Shown piece by piece: positions 43,500-52,913 of a stretch of DNA of 64,000 nt. The stretch spans positions 172,445-236,444 of the forward strand of contig JABAQZ010000006.1 in NCBI GenBank assembly GCA_019187405.1, in the 5' to 3' direction. Position numbers and translations under genes: made by a program. Source of the stretch: Ignavibacteria bacterium (GTDB taxonomy: Bacteria; Bacteroidota; Ignavibacteria; Tepidaquicellales; Tepidaquicellaceae). The notes under the pieces are model-generated. The model was not told the DNA's origin, did not search any database, and saw nothing but the letters and a program-made list of their open reading frames with translations. Each line of letters starts with the position of its first letter. The first letter of the stretch is position 1.

Positions 43500-45866
43500 T
43501 TAAAATCCTCTTCCAAACTGAAAATGAAACAGCCATTTCGGATCTTCTCTGTCAACCTCAAGCCTGTCAAACCCGTAACCGAAATCAAATCCGACAAGTC
43601 CAACTGCAGGTAATATCAGTCGTGTTCCGAATCCAACAGACCTTTTTAAATCAAACGGATCGGTCTTTTTAATATCTGCCCATACATTTCCTGCTTCACC
43701 GAATATTAACATGAAGATAGGCAGCGGATCCTGAGAAAGCGAATATCTCAGCTCTATACCGTATTTTGAAGCAACCCTTCCTCCTATTGGATTTCCAAAT
43801 ACATCCTGAGGTCCTACAGTCCTGTCGTCATATCCCCTCAATGCAATCGTATTATATGTCAGTCCGTTACCGCCCATATAAAATGTCTCATTAGGCGGCA
43901 GATATTTATCCTTTGCAAATGAATTTACAAAAGAAAAAAGAAAGTTTGAATATAATACAAGTTTTCTGTTAATGCTCAGCGGTGTAAATGCTTCTGCCGA
44001 AAAAATGTTTTTAATGAAATCTACCTGTCCAGGTAAAAAAGGGCCGCCTGAAAGTTCCGTGTTGTTTGAAACTCTTGTACCAGAAGTAGGAAATACAGGT
44101 TCAAAAACAGACGACCTTGTAATAACCTGTGTTATACTGAATTGATTTCTGATCCCTTCTTCATAAATTTCATCCCCGTCAATAACATTTGTCCTTTGAA
44201 ACTTTGCCGTCCAGTCGCCTCTGAAATAATCATCGGGAAATTTAAACCTCTTTCCTATATTTACCGATGCTCCCGTTTCCTTCATATCTAAGTTGGAGTA
44301 ATTCTGCCTCGTATCGAATATGTTAAATCCAAGCTGTGTGGGAGTATTGTTGAACCATGGTTCCTGAAATCCCAGATCAAAAGTTCTGTAAGTTCCCCCT
44401 GTTCCAAATGTCCAGTTGAATGTCAATATCTGTCCTGCGCCGCCTTTAAATGGCTGAGTTATATCAAAATTATTAAACGTAAGTCCCAATGCACCCGTTA
44501 CTCCGAAGCTTCCGCTGTATCCTATTGATGCATTAAACTGATCGGATGATTTCTCTTCCACTATATATTTGATGTTTACTGTGCTGTCATCCGCCAATGA
44601 AATATCCTGAGTAAGATTTTCCGGGTTGAAATAATTCAGAGCCGCTAACTGTTGTAAACTTCTTTTAATGTCGCTCTTTGTAAAATAATTCCCTGGTCTT
44701 GTGTAAACTTCCCTTCTAAGAACTTTTTCCTGTGTCTTATCGTTGCCTTCAAATCCTACCATCCCAAATTTAAACTGATTACCTTCGTTTATTTTTATTT
44801 TTAAATCATACTTGTCTATCCCCGCGGGAATTTCCTCAACTTCGGCATTAAAGGAAAGATATCCGTTGTCAAGATAGGCAGAGCTTATGTCAGATTCCTC
44901 CTCATTGCCGTAAAGATTCTGCTGAACTTTTTTCATATTGTAAATACTGCCGGGCTTAATTCCCATTCTCTGATTTAAAAATCTATCATCAAATACCGTA
45001 TTGCCTTCAAAGCTGATATCATTTATGTAATAAAGTTTACCTTCATCAATAGTCAGTATTATATTTACATCTTCTTTTGAAGGTAAAATGTCAAGTCTCT
45101 CATCTGTAATTACTGCATCCCGAAAACCCTTTTCCCTGTAATGCTCTTCTAATAATTTTTTGTCTTCCTCAAACAGCTTTTTGTCAAATGTTGCCCCGTC
45201 CCAGAATTTCCACCACGATTTCTCCGAAGTCTCTTCCATTGCATCATACAGATCGTCATCGGACAGATACTTGTTTCCTTCAAACCTGACGCTTCTAACT
45301 GTCAGCTGTTTGCCTTCATTTATTTTAATTCTGATTCTTGCTTCGTTGTTTGAAGATATTAATTTGTCTGCTTTTACTTCTGCAAGTCCGTAACCTTCTT
45401 CAGCATAAAATTTTTCAAGATTGTACTCAATATCCTTTAATCTCTGCTCAGATACTACTTCACCCGCAACTAAATTTATTTTTTCCTTAAGATCTTCAGT
45501 GGAATATTCATCATTGCCCGTTATCTCAACGCTCTCTACTCTTGGCAGCTCTTCCACTTCAATTACGAGATAAATATCGTTGCCGAATTTTTTTTCTACA
45601 TAAAGGTTTATGTCTGAAAATAAACCTATGTTCCACAGCCTGCTGATAGTTTCCCTTGTTTCATCCGAAGGTACTGTAATTTCCTGTCCAATTCTCAATC
45701 CGGAATATGATATAATTGTACCTTCTTCGTAATTCTTGTTCCCTTTTACGTTAATGCTTGCAATGCGGTAAGCTGTTGGTTCATCCTGAGCCACAGATGC
45801 CCCGTTTATGAAAAAAAAAGTTAATGTTCCTATGATAAAGAGCTTTACGATATTAATTATATTCAT
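43500..45866 (-). CDS. bamA: Outer-membrane protein assembly factor BamA
   Basis: The protein has 788 residues from the ATG at 45866, which starts one base after the uppS stop; an ATG 15 bp earlier overlaps uppS and is less likely. A signal peptide is followed by five POTRA domains (about 30-430; for example 'SINVKGNKNYEEGTI' and 'DISFEGNTVFDDRFL') and an Omp85 barrel. The barrel has the conserved 'ALRGYDDRTVGP' loop motif and ends in aromatic Phe (FQFGRGF), the usual outer-membrane signal. It inserts beta-barrel proteins into the outer membrane. The downstream skp-like genes supply its chaperones. Confidence 0.96.
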   Translation of the reverse strand: MNIINIVKLFIIGTLTFFFINGASVAQDEPTAYRIASINVKGNKNYEEGTIISYSGLRIGQEITVPSDETRETISRLWNIGLFSDINLYVEKKFGNDIYLVIEVEELPRVESVEITGNDEYSTEDLKEKINLVAGEVVSEQRLKDIEYNLEKFYAEEGYGLAEVKADKLISSNNEARIRIKINEGKQLTVRSVRFEGNKYLSDDDLYDAMEETSEKSWWKFWDGATFDKKLFEEDKKLLEEHYREKGFRDAVITDERLDILPSKEDVNIILTIDEGKLYYINDISFEGNTVFDDRFLNQRMGIKPGSIYNMKKVQQNLYGNEEESDISSAYLDNGYLSFNAEVEEIPAGIDKYDLKIKINEGNQFKFGMVGFEGNDKTQEKVLRREVYTRPGNYFTKSDIKRSLQQLAALNYFNPENLTQDISLADDSTVNIKYIVEEKSSDQFNASIGYSGSFGVTGALGLTFNNFDITQPFKGGAGQILTFNWTFGTGGTYRTFDLGFQEPWFNNTPTQLGFNIFDTRQNYSNLDMKETGASVNIGKRFKFPDDYFRGDWTAKFQRTNVIDGDEIYEEGIRNQFSITQVITRSSVFEPVFPTSGTRVSNNTELSGGPFLPGQVDFIKNIFSAEAFTPLSINRKLVLYSNFLFSFVNSFAKDKYLPPNETFYMGGNGLTYNTIALRGYDDRTVGPQDVFGNPIGGRVASKYGIELRYSLSQDPLPIFMLIFGEAGNVWADIKKTDPFDLKRSVGFGTRLILPAVGLVGFDFGYGFDRLEVDREDPKWLFHFQFGRGF

Positions 45867-45867
45867 T

Positions 45868-46650
45868 TTAGTTTTTAACATCCTTATTCAGTTGTTCGCT
45901 TGTCAAACCGAACCTTCTTTCCCTTTTTTGAAAATCTGAAATTGCTTTATAAAACTGTGCCCTTTTAAAATCAGGCCAGTAATGTTGATCAATGTAAATT
46001 TCACTGTATGCCAGCTGCCATAATAAAAAATTGCTTATTCTGAATTCACCGCCCGTTCTTATGAGAAGGTCAGGATCGGGAATATCTTTTGTAACAAGGT
46101 AACTTGAGAATTTTTTTTCATCCATATCTCCTAAATACGTTTTCGATTCAATTTGTTCCTTTAAAATCGAATTTATTGCATTCACAATATCCCACCTTCC
46201 GCTGTAACTTAAAGCAAGATTTAATGTCATTAATTTGTTGTTTTTGGTAATCTCCATTGCTTCATTTAATTCCGCCAGTACTTTCTCCGGTAAATTATTG
46301 AGATTCCCCGTTGCTACAAGCTTTACATCGTTCTGATTCAGTCTGTCTGTCTCTCCCCTTATTGATTTTATCAGAAGTTTCATGAGAAGCGTAACTTCGG
46401 ATTTCGGTCTTTTCCAATTTTCGGTGGAAAAAGTATATAAAGTAAGAAATTTTATTCCCAGCTGACCGGAAACTTCCACAATGTCCCTTGCTGAATTAAC
46501 GCCTTCATTATGGCCAAATACCCGCGACAGTTTTTTTGATTTTGCCCATCTGCCGTTGCCGTCCATTATAATTGCTACATGTCTCGGTATCTCTCCGCTC
46601 CGCTTAAGTTCATCCTGCTTTACTTTATCTTTGGGTGACGGCTCTATCAA
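45868..46650 (-). CDS. uppS: Undecaprenyl diphosphate synthase (isoprenyl transferase)
   Basis: The 260-residue cis-prenyltransferase makes the C55 carrier lipid for peptidoglycan and LPS. Motifs are 'HVAIIMDGNGRWAKSK' (catalytic Asp), 'GHNEGVNSARDIVE', 'LTLYTFSTENWKRP' and 'PDLLIRTGGEFRISNFLLWQLAYSEIY'. The annotated start is TTG; the conserved core begins 24 residues later. It heads the envelope cluster, and its stop is directly followed by bamA. Confidence 0.96.
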   Translation of the reverse strand: MIEPSPKDKVKQDELKRSGEIPRHVAIIMDGNGRWAKSKKLSRVFGHNEGVNSARDIVEVSGQLGIKFLTLYTFSTENWKRPKSEVTLLMKLLIKSIRGETDRLNQNDVKLVATGNLNNLPEKVLAELNEAMEITKNNKLMTLNLALSYSGRWDIVNAINSILKEQIESKTYLGDMDEKKFSSYLVTKDIPDPDLLIRTGGEFRISNFLLWQLAYSEIYIDQHYWPDFKRAQFYKAISDFQKRERRFGLTSEQLNKDVKN

Positions 46651-46702
46651 TTTATTTTTTCTTTCTTATTTCTAAAATATCCGGAATTAAAAAACTTATT
46701 TA

Positions 46703-47689
46703 TCATAAAAGTCCAATCCTTTCCTTTACTTGTATCATCTTTTCGTCTGCAATTGTCTTTGCTCTGCTGTTCCCTTCATTGATTATTTTAAGCAGTCTTT
46801 CTTCATCATTCCTGTTTCTCTTAAATTCAGTCTGAAGATTGTGCAGTTTAGCTGATACCAGTTCACCTATATCCTTTTTAAACTGCCCGTATCCGATACC
46901 TTTATATTCATTTTCAATTTCTGAAATCTGCTTTCCGGAAAACTCCGAAAAAATTACAAGCAAATTGCTTACCGCTGGTTTGGATTTGTCAAATCTGATT
47001 TCGCTTTCCGAATCGGTTACCGCTCGCTTGAATTTTTTTATCACTGACTCACTTGTTTCATCCAATGAAATATAGCTGTCCTCCGATTCGCTCTTGCTCA
47101 TTTTTTTTAATGGATCATTCAAACTCATTATCTTTGATGTCGTTTTGGATAATGTCGCTTTGGGAACTTTAAACAACTCACCGTGCTGATTGTTGAATCT
47201 TTGCGCAATCGTTCTGCTTAATTCCACATGCTGAACCTGATCCAAACCAACAGGAATTTCATCAGCATCATAAAGCAATACATCTCCTGCCATTAACACC
47301 GGATAATCAAACAATCCGGCAAGCTGTCCTTCCTTTCCTATTTTCTGTGACTTGTCTTTATACTGCGTCATTTTCGAAAGCTCGCCCATTGTTACGTAGT
47401 TATTTAGTATCCAGCAAATCTCGCTGTGTGCAGGTATCATTGACTGTATGAATATTACGGATTTATTAGGATCTACGCCTACCGTTAAAAGCCATGCAAC
47501 AATGTCATAGGTTCTTGATTTTAACTTTTCAGGATCCTGCTTTACGGTAATGGCATGCAGATTTGCAACAAAGAAAAAATTTTCGCAGTCATCAATGTTC
47601 TGATGCTCCGGCCACCTCTTCATTGCTCCGAGATAATTCCCTATCGTCAATTCCCCCGACGGCTTTATTCCCGATACTATTCTCTTCAA
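46703..47689 (-). CDS. trpS: Tryptophanyl-tRNA synthetase
   Basis: The 328-residue class I synthetase charges tRNA-Trp. 'SGIKPSGELTIGNYLGAMKRW' contains the HIGH-equivalent TIGN, and 'KKMSKSESEDSYISL' the KMSKS loop. 'VGLDQVQHVELSRTIAQRFN' is a strong family marker. The start must be TTG at 47689, because the conserved 'IVSGIKPSG' begins three codons later. It runs on the same strand as the M42 peptidase, 55 bp downstream of it. Confidence 0.97.
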   Translation of the reverse strand: MKRIVSGIKPSGELTIGNYLGAMKRWPEHQNIDDCENFFFVANLHAITVKQDPEKLKSRTYDIVAWLLTVGVDPNKSVIFIQSMIPAHSEICWILNNYVTMGELSKMTQYKDKSQKIGKEGQLAGLFDYPVLMAGDVLLYDADEIPVGLDQVQHVELSRTIAQRFNNQHGELFKVPKATLSKTTSKIMSLNDPLKKMSKSESEDSYISLDETSESVIKKFKRAVTDSESEIRFDKSKPAVSNLLVIFSEFSGKQISEIENEYKGIGYGQFKKDIGELVSAKLHNLQTEFKRNRNDEERLLKIINEGNSRAKTIADEKMIQVKERIGLL

Positions 47690-47744
47690 CGCAAATCTCC
47701 GGCAGTAATTTCTTTTGTTAACATGAATTCAAGTTTATCTAATT

Positions 47745-48779
47745 TCAAGCTTTAGTTTTTCTAATAAAATTTTCTATGTAAAGTTTTGCAAGTTTATATG
47801 TTTCATTCAAACCTTTTATATGAGTTCTCTCAACTCCATGAGAAGCTGAAACTCCAGGACCGATTAATCCGGCTCTTACGTCATACCCTGCTCTTTGCGC
47901 AGCGCTGCCGTCCGATCCGTAATATGGATAAATATCGGTTACATATTTTAATTTATTTTTTATTGCAATTTTTCTGAGCTTCCCGATAACATGAAAATCA
48001 TAAGGTCCGGATGAATCTTTTACGCAGATCGATACTGCATCTTCTTTACCTGTGCAGCCTTCACCGATTACTGCCATGTCAAGTACAAGCAGTTCTTCTG
48101 CAGATAATGGTATTCCCGCCGAAGATCCATGACCGACTTCCTCATAATTTGAAAAATAAAATGCCGCATTAATATTTTTCTTTGAATCTGAATATTCTTT
48201 AATAAGCTCAATCATTATTGCAACGCAGGCTTTATCATCTAAAAATCTGGACTTTACAAATCCACTTTTCGTAATTTCAAATCTCGTGTCGTAAAACACA
48301 AAATCTCCTACGCTGATTCCGGCTTTGATGACATCTTTATCTGAATTTACCATCTCATCAAGCCTGATTGACATGTTTGCCGTATTCCTTTTTTCGAAAG
48401 AAACGTTTTTATTAACATGCGATGCCGGATTGTTGAGCAGGAAAGTTCCTCTGAATAATTTGCCGGCATTGTTCCTAATGGTTACATATTCACCTTCAAA
48501 TGAATTCAGCGGATATGAACCGAGCATTGTAATCTCAAGCGTCCCGTCTTTTTTAATCTCTTTTACAAGCGCTCCGAGAGTATCCACATGACCGGTAACC
48601 ACCAAACCGGGCTTTTCCGAAAAAGAAACCAATAAAGAACCCTTATTTGTTTTTTTCAGAAAAAGCTTTTTGTTTGTATTAAAAAGATTTTCAATGTAAT
48701 CAATTATTTCAAAGGTGTAGCCTGTTGGTGAATTAATTTTTAATATCGTCTCAAGCGTTGTTAGTATATCTTTTATCAT
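47745..48779 (-). CDS. M42-family metallo-aminopeptidase
   Basis: The 344-residue dinuclear zinc aminopeptidase belongs to the family of TET peptidases and cellulase-like FrvX. Metal ligands are seen in 'VVTGHVDTLGALV' (His-Asp), 'FLDDKACVAIM' (bridging Asp), 'NYEEVGHGSSAG' (catalytic Glu pair), and 'SHGVERTH' (C-terminal His). It probably degrades short peptides in the cytoplasm as a large oligomer. Its start overlaps the stop of the FtsB/DivIC-like gene by 4 bp, indicating coupling. Confidence 0.93.
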   Translation of the reverse strand: MIKDILTTLETILKINSPTGYTFEIIDYIENLFNTNKKLFLKKTNKGSLLVSFSEKPGLVVTGHVDTLGALVKEIKKDGTLEITMLGSYPLNSFEGEYVTIRNNAGKLFRGTFLLNNPASHVNKNVSFEKRNTANMSIRLDEMVNSDKDVIKAGISVGDFVFYDTRFEITKSGFVKSRFLDDKACVAIMIELIKEYSDSKKNINAAFYFSNYEEVGHGSSAGIPLSAEELLVLDMAVIGEGCTGKEDAVSICVKDSSGPYDFHVIGKLRKIAIKNKLKYVTDIYPYYGSDGSAAQRAGYDVRAGLIGPGVSASHGVERTHIKGLNETYKLAKLYIENFIRKTKA

Positions 48780-49114
48780 TTTGCACTGTCAATTATGACT
48801 TTATAAATTTTTTCACCTTCCTTAGTCATTCCATATTTCTCTCTTGCGACTTCTTCTATTTTTTTATCCGAACTTTTCAATTCCTCAATTTCCTTTTTCA
48901 AATACTCTGTCTTTTTAACTTCTGCTTCAAGCATTTTTTCAAGATCTTTTTTTTCCGATTCCATCTGCATCCTTTGCAGAAGCCCCTTGTTGCCGAAAAC
49001 TGCAAACAAAACCAAGCCGATAAAGAACAACAATGCAAATACAAACTTTAAATTGTATTTGATAAACCTTGCAATTATTCTCAAAATGCTTTCTTTATCC
49101 TGCTTACTATCCAT
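48776..49114 (-). CDS. FtsB/DivIC-like septum formation protein
   Basis: The 112-residue protein has a short cytoplasmic N-terminus, one membrane helix (about 24-43, 'FVFALLFFIGLVLFAVFG'), a long coiled coil rich in Glu and Lys (about 50-88), and the family-typical end 'EEVAREKYGMTKEGEKIYKV'. It is a bitopic component of the divisome linking FtsQ/FtsL. It overlaps the M42 gene by 4 bp and follows ddl by one base, consistent with a division/cell wall unit. Confidence 0.9.
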   Translation of the reverse strand: MDSKQDKESILRIIARFIKYNLKFVFALLFFIGLVLFAVFGNKGLLQRMQMESEKKDLEKMLEAEVKKTEYLKKEIEELKSSDKKIEEVAREKYGMTKEGEKIYKVIIDSAK

Positions 49115-49115
49115 A

Positions 49116-50153
49116 TTACTTCAATGATAATTCAAGTATTTTGTCAATCAGATTTCTAAAACTCATTCCCGCTGCCGCTGCTGATTTTGGCACAAGTGAA
49201 GTGGATGTCATACCGGGAAGAGTATTTATTTCAAGAAAATATTGCTTACCTGACTTTTCATCAAACATAAAATCTATCCTTGAATAAACCCTGCAGCCGA
49301 ATAACTTATGCAGTTTAACTGCTTTTTCTTTTAACTCTTTCTCAATATGAACGGGAATTTCTGCCGGACAAATGTATTGTGTCATCCCTTTTGTGTACTT
49401 ATGCTCGTAGTCATAAAAACCTCCGTCAGGAATTATTTCAATCACCGGTAAAGCTTCATTTCCCAGCACTGCAACGGTCAACTCCCTGCCTTTAATATAT
49501 TTTTCTGCAATTACTTTATCCGAGTATCTTAAAGCCAGATCAACCGATTTTTGAAGCTGTATGTCCTCTACATCTGGCTGAACTATGCTTAATCCGACCG
49601 TGCTCCCTTCATCATTAGGTTTTATAACACACGGATATCCGGTTTCATTGTTTATTCTCAAACTTAACTTTTCTGAATCCCTGTATTCATCCGCAGTAAA
49701 TGAAAACCAATCCGGTGTATCGATACCGGCAGTTCTGCAAAGTATTTTGGATAAATCTTTATCCATCGAGATTGCAGACGAAAAAACTCCCGATCCTGTG
49801 TACTTTATTCCTCTTAATTCAAGCAGAGTTTGAAGTCTTCCGTCTTCACCGAATTTGCCGTGTACTCCCAGAAAAGCAATATCCGTATCATCAAAAATCC
49901 GGGAATTAAAACATTTAAGGATGTTTCTGTTTGAAGTTTTCTGAATCTCTTTTATTTCTTCCGATGAAGGAAATTCTTTGCTGATTTTTAAGCTTAATAC
50001 TTCATTTTCACCTACCGAATTATCTCCGTTTACAGGATCTACGACTTTAACTTTATGCCCTGATTCCCTTAATGCTTCTAAAATGCTTTTACTGGTGGCA
50101 ATTGAAACTTCCCTCTCTGCCGAAGGACCACCCGTAATTAAAACTATATTCAA
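49116..50153 (-). CDS. ddl: D-alanine--D-alanine ligase
   Basis: The 345-residue ATP-grasp enzyme makes D-Ala-D-Ala for peptidoglycan. Motifs are 'LITGGPSAEREVSIATSKS', 'LGVHGKFGEDGRLQTLLEL', 'YTGSGVFSSAISMDKDLSK', 'CVIKPNDEGSTVGLSIV' and 'YFLEINTLPGMTSTSLVPKSA'. The start is TTG; the conserved 'IVLITGGPS' begins two codons later and no ATG is available. A 385-bp divergent gap separates it from dnaG. Confidence 0.97.
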   Translation of the reverse strand: MNIVLITGGPSAEREVSIATSKSILEALRESGHKVKVVDPVNGDNSVGENEVLSLKISKEFPSSEEIKEIQKTSNRNILKCFNSRIFDDTDIAFLGVHGKFGEDGRLQTLLELRGIKYTGSGVFSSAISMDKDLSKILCRTAGIDTPDWFSFTADEYRDSEKLSLRINNETGYPCVIKPNDEGSTVGLSIVQPDVEDIQLQKSVDLALRYSDKVIAEKYIKGRELTVAVLGNEALPVIEIIPDGGFYDYEHKYTKGMTQYICPAEIPVHIEKELKEKAVKLHKLFGCRVYSRIDFMFDEKSGKQYFLEINTLPGMTSTSLVPKSAAAAGMSFRNLIDKILELSLK

Positions 50154-50538
50154 ATAATGAAATGTTTGTAAATTTTATAAATATAGTTAAATCCGTTTAG
50201 TTTAAAAATGTTATAAATATTAGTTTAATGAGAAATTTTTTGTTAGTATCCAAAACTTTTTTTTAAAAAGAAATGATTGTCAACAAAATTTCTCTAATCT
50301 TCCTAATACCCCTCCCAAGCATTTCAAATAATTTAAAAACCTAAAACTTTTGCTTAACTTTACAACTTCAAATTGTTTTTAGCGGATGTGGAAACTTTTC
50401 GGATAAATCAAATCAATAAACCTCTCGATATGCAGCTGTTTGTTTTTTAATTATAAAGTCCTCCAAGCCTATAAGAACACTCTAAAATACAATAAAAAAA
50501 TATCTGAATATTAAATAAAGATTATTTATTTTGCATTC
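50154..50538. other. Divergent intergenic region between ddl and dnaG
   Basis: 385 AT-rich bp that must hold promoters for both directions. No complete TTG/TAnnTTTG pair, hairpin or repeat could be assigned. A pyrimidine-rich patch (cctaatacccctccc) near 50303-50317 is the only compositional break. Confidence 0.45.
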
Positions 50539-52401
50539 ATGAGAGTTTCTAACGAATTGATAGAAGAAATTGCACGTTCAAATGATATCATTGAAGTAAT
50601 TTCAGGTTACATTCAGATAAAAAAGAGAGGAAAATCTTTTATCGGCTTGTGTCCTTTTCACCCGGACAAACACCCATCGCTTCATATTTCTCAGGAAAAA
50701 CAGGTTTATCACTGTTTTTCATGTAAAGCAAGCGGTAATGTTTATTCATTCGTCCAGAATATTGAAAAAATAACTTTCATGGATGCCGTCGAAAAGCTCG
50801 CTCAAAAAGCAGGCATTGAGTTAAATAAAACCGAAAGCGATCCCGATAAATCAAACGAACTTTCCGTTCTGCTCGAAATAAATAAAGCCGCTGCAAATTA
50901 TTTCAGAAAAAACCTTGAAAATCTGAAGGGCGCAGAAAAAGAATTCATTAAAAAGTATCTTGAAAACAGAAAAATCGGTAAAGATATATCTCAGAAATTC
51001 GGACTCGGTTATTCGCTAAAAAGCAGAGACAGTCTTCTTCATCATTTTTCCGAAGAAGGGATATTTAGTCCCGCTGAAATTGAAAATGCCGGGCTCATTC
51101 TGAAAAATGAATCCGGAAAGTATTACGACAGATTCCGCGGAAGACTTATGTTTCCCATATTCAACGAAAGCGGGAAAGTGATTGGCTTCGGAGGAAGAAA
51201 ACTCTTTGAAGAAGAACAGGGAGGCAAATACATAAATTCACCCGAAACTAAGATTTATGTTAAAAGCAGAAATTTGTACGGACTGAATTTTGCAAAAGAA
51301 AAAATCAGAAATCACGATTACATAATACTTGTCGAAGGTTATATGGATTTGATTTCACTTATGAAAAATGGCTTTGAAAATGTTGTTGCTTCCAGCGGTA
51401 CAGCTTTGACGGAAGAACAAGTAAAGATTATTTCAAGATATACTAACAATGTGTTTATTCTCTTCGATTCTGATTTCGCCGGCATCAAAGCAGCCAAACG
51501 CGGTATAGAAATCATTCTCGAAGCAGGACTTGATCTAAGTATTATTTCATTGCCGGATGGCGAAGACCCTGACAGCTTTATCAATAAAAACGGTAAAGAA
51601 GCATTCGAAAAATATATTGAAAAAAGACAATCCGTCATTAATTTCATTTCCGGCATTTATAAAAAAGAAGGAAAGCTCGATACTGTAAAAGATAAGTCGG
51701 ATTTTGTAAAAGAAATCATTGGATACATTGGCAGAATTCCCGACAAGATTAAAAGAGCATTTTTCATTAAAGAAATTTCAAAAATGTATTCTTTGTATGA
51801 GTCTGATCTCAGAGACGAGCTGGAAAAAGTTACAAAGGAAATTAATAAGTCAGCCAAAACTTCAGTGATTATACCTTCACTGTCGATTGATAAAAATAAA
51901 GATAAATTGTCTGAAATTTCACGCGAAGAACATGACCTTATTGACATATTCATAAACGGTAATGAGGAAGCAATAAACTATCTTGAAAATAATCTGGAGA
52001 TAAGCTTCTTGAGAAATGCACATGTAAAAAGAATTGCAGAATATTTTCTCGATGAATATATAAATCACGGCAAAGTAGAATTATCAAAAGCCATGCTTGA
52101 CTTAGAAAAAGAAGAAGAGAAAATGCTTGTATCAAAGATTGCAATGGACAAACATGAAATCAGCCGTCCTAAGATTTATTCAAGCGACAGTATTTTATGC
52201 ACTGATGTTAAGCCGGATTATTCGCTTAAATTTGCAAAAGATCTGATCAATAAATTTAAAATCAGGGAACTTGAACTGAAAAGAGACGAACTAAAAAAAG
52301 ATGCATCGAGGTATCTTGAAGTATTTGAAATCAGCAAGCAGATAAATGATCTTCATAAGAAAAATCAAAATTCAGGAATTTTGAAAAGCACAAAAGCATA
52401 A
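50539..52401 (+). CDS. dnaG: DNA primase
   Basis: The 620-residue protein makes RNA primers at the replication fork. The CHC2-type zinc finger appears as 'CPFHPDKHPSLHIS' and 'YHCFSCKASGNVYSF' (about 40-70). 'KFGLGYS' and 'GRLMFPIFNESGKVIGFGGR' form the N-lobe of the polymerase, and the TOPRIM motifs are 'ILVEGYMDLISL' and 'ILFDSDFAGIKAAKRG'. A C-terminal helicase-binding region follows. It is the first plus-strand gene after the divergent ddl promoter region. The next gene starts 4 bp downstream. Confidence 0.97.
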   Translation: MRVSNELIEEIARSNDIIEVISGYIQIKKRGKSFIGLCPFHPDKHPSLHISQEKQVYHCFSCKASGNVYSFVQNIEKITFMDAVEKLAQKAGIELNKTESDPDKSNELSVLLEINKAAANYFRKNLENLKGAEKEFIKKYLENRKIGKDISQKFGLGYSLKSRDSLLHHFSEEGIFSPAEIENAGLILKNESGKYYDRFRGRLMFPIFNESGKVIGFGGRKLFEEEQGGKYINSPETKIYVKSRNLYGLNFAKEKIRNHDYIILVEGYMDLISLMKNGFENVVASSGTALTEEQVKIISRYTNNVFILFDSDFAGIKAAKRGIEIILEAGLDLSIISLPDGEDPDSFINKNGKEAFEKYIEKRQSVINFISGIYKKEGKLDTVKDKSDFVKEIIGYIGRIPDKIKRAFFIKEISKMYSLYESDLRDELEKVTKEINKSAKTSVIIPSLSIDKNKDKLSEISREEHDLIDIFINGNEEAINYLENNLEISFLRNAHVKRIAEYFLDEYINHGKVELSKAMLDLEKEEEKMLVSKIAMDKHEISRPKIYSSDSILCTDVKPDYSLKFAKDLINKFKIRELELKRDELKKDASRYLEVFEISKQINDLHKKNQNSGILKSTKA

Positions 52402-52405
52402 GCTA

Positions 52406-52849
52406 ATGTACATTATCGAATCCACCAGATATATGAGAAATATCGCGATAAATACTAAAAATGATTTTAACAGTAATGCAAATTATGAAATCAATTTATT
52501 CAATAAAGTTTCTTCAGACTATCTAAATGAAACGGAAGATTTTTCACGCCTTATTCCTGAGAATTTGTCAATGTTCAGCATTTCAACCGGATATAATTGT
52601 AACAATAAAAAATTTCCAAAAACCGGAAAATTTGCAGAGAGAAAAAACGCAACGCCAAACCTTCTTGGTTCAGCAACTGTCAAACTGATCAACGTTAAAG
52701 ATAATATATTTAATATTTCAGGACTTGATGCAGTAAAAATCATTAATGTTATTGATATTAAACCGGTTATTAGTGAGCTTTTTAAAGAATCACAAGTTAA
52801 ACAGACAAACCGGAAACTGATTTTAAAAAATTACTGGTTAAAAAAATAG
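52406..52849 (+). CDS. Degenerate TrmO/TsaA-like protein
   Basis: The protein has 147 residues. The C-terminal half, 'GKFAERKNATPNLLGSATVKLINV' followed by 'ISGLDAVKIINVIDIKPVI', aligns by eye with the TrmO/TsaA SAM-binding tRNA methyltransferase signature (typically GVFATRSPHRPNPIGLS and GLDALDGTPVLDIKPYI). Key positions are altered: the RS-x-x-RPN block reads ER-x-x-x-TPN and LDGTP is lost. The family N-terminal sheet is reduced. It may be inactive or have changed role. It follows dnaG by 4 bp and precedes nusB by 64 bp. A downstream ATG at 52433 is another possible start. Confidence 0.65.
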   Translation: MYIIESTRYMRNIAINTKNDFNSNANYEINLFNKVSSDYLNETEDFSRLIPENLSMFSISTGYNCNNKKFPKTGKFAERKNATPNLLGSATVKLINVKDNIFNISGLDAVKIINVIDIKPVISELFKESQVKQTNRKLILKNYWLKK

Positions 52850-52873
52850 CTTAGATTTAAGAAAATTACTTAT

Positions 52874-52881
52874 TAATTTTG
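52874..52881 (+). promoter_or_regulatory. Possible -7 promoter box of nusB
   Basis: TAATTTTG matches TAnnTTTG exactly and lies 33 bp before the nusB ATG. No matching -33 TTG is present at the normal distance, so the call is weak. Confidence 0.3.
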
Positions 52882-52913
52882 CCTAAAATGAAATTTGAAT
52901 TAATTTTCAACTA

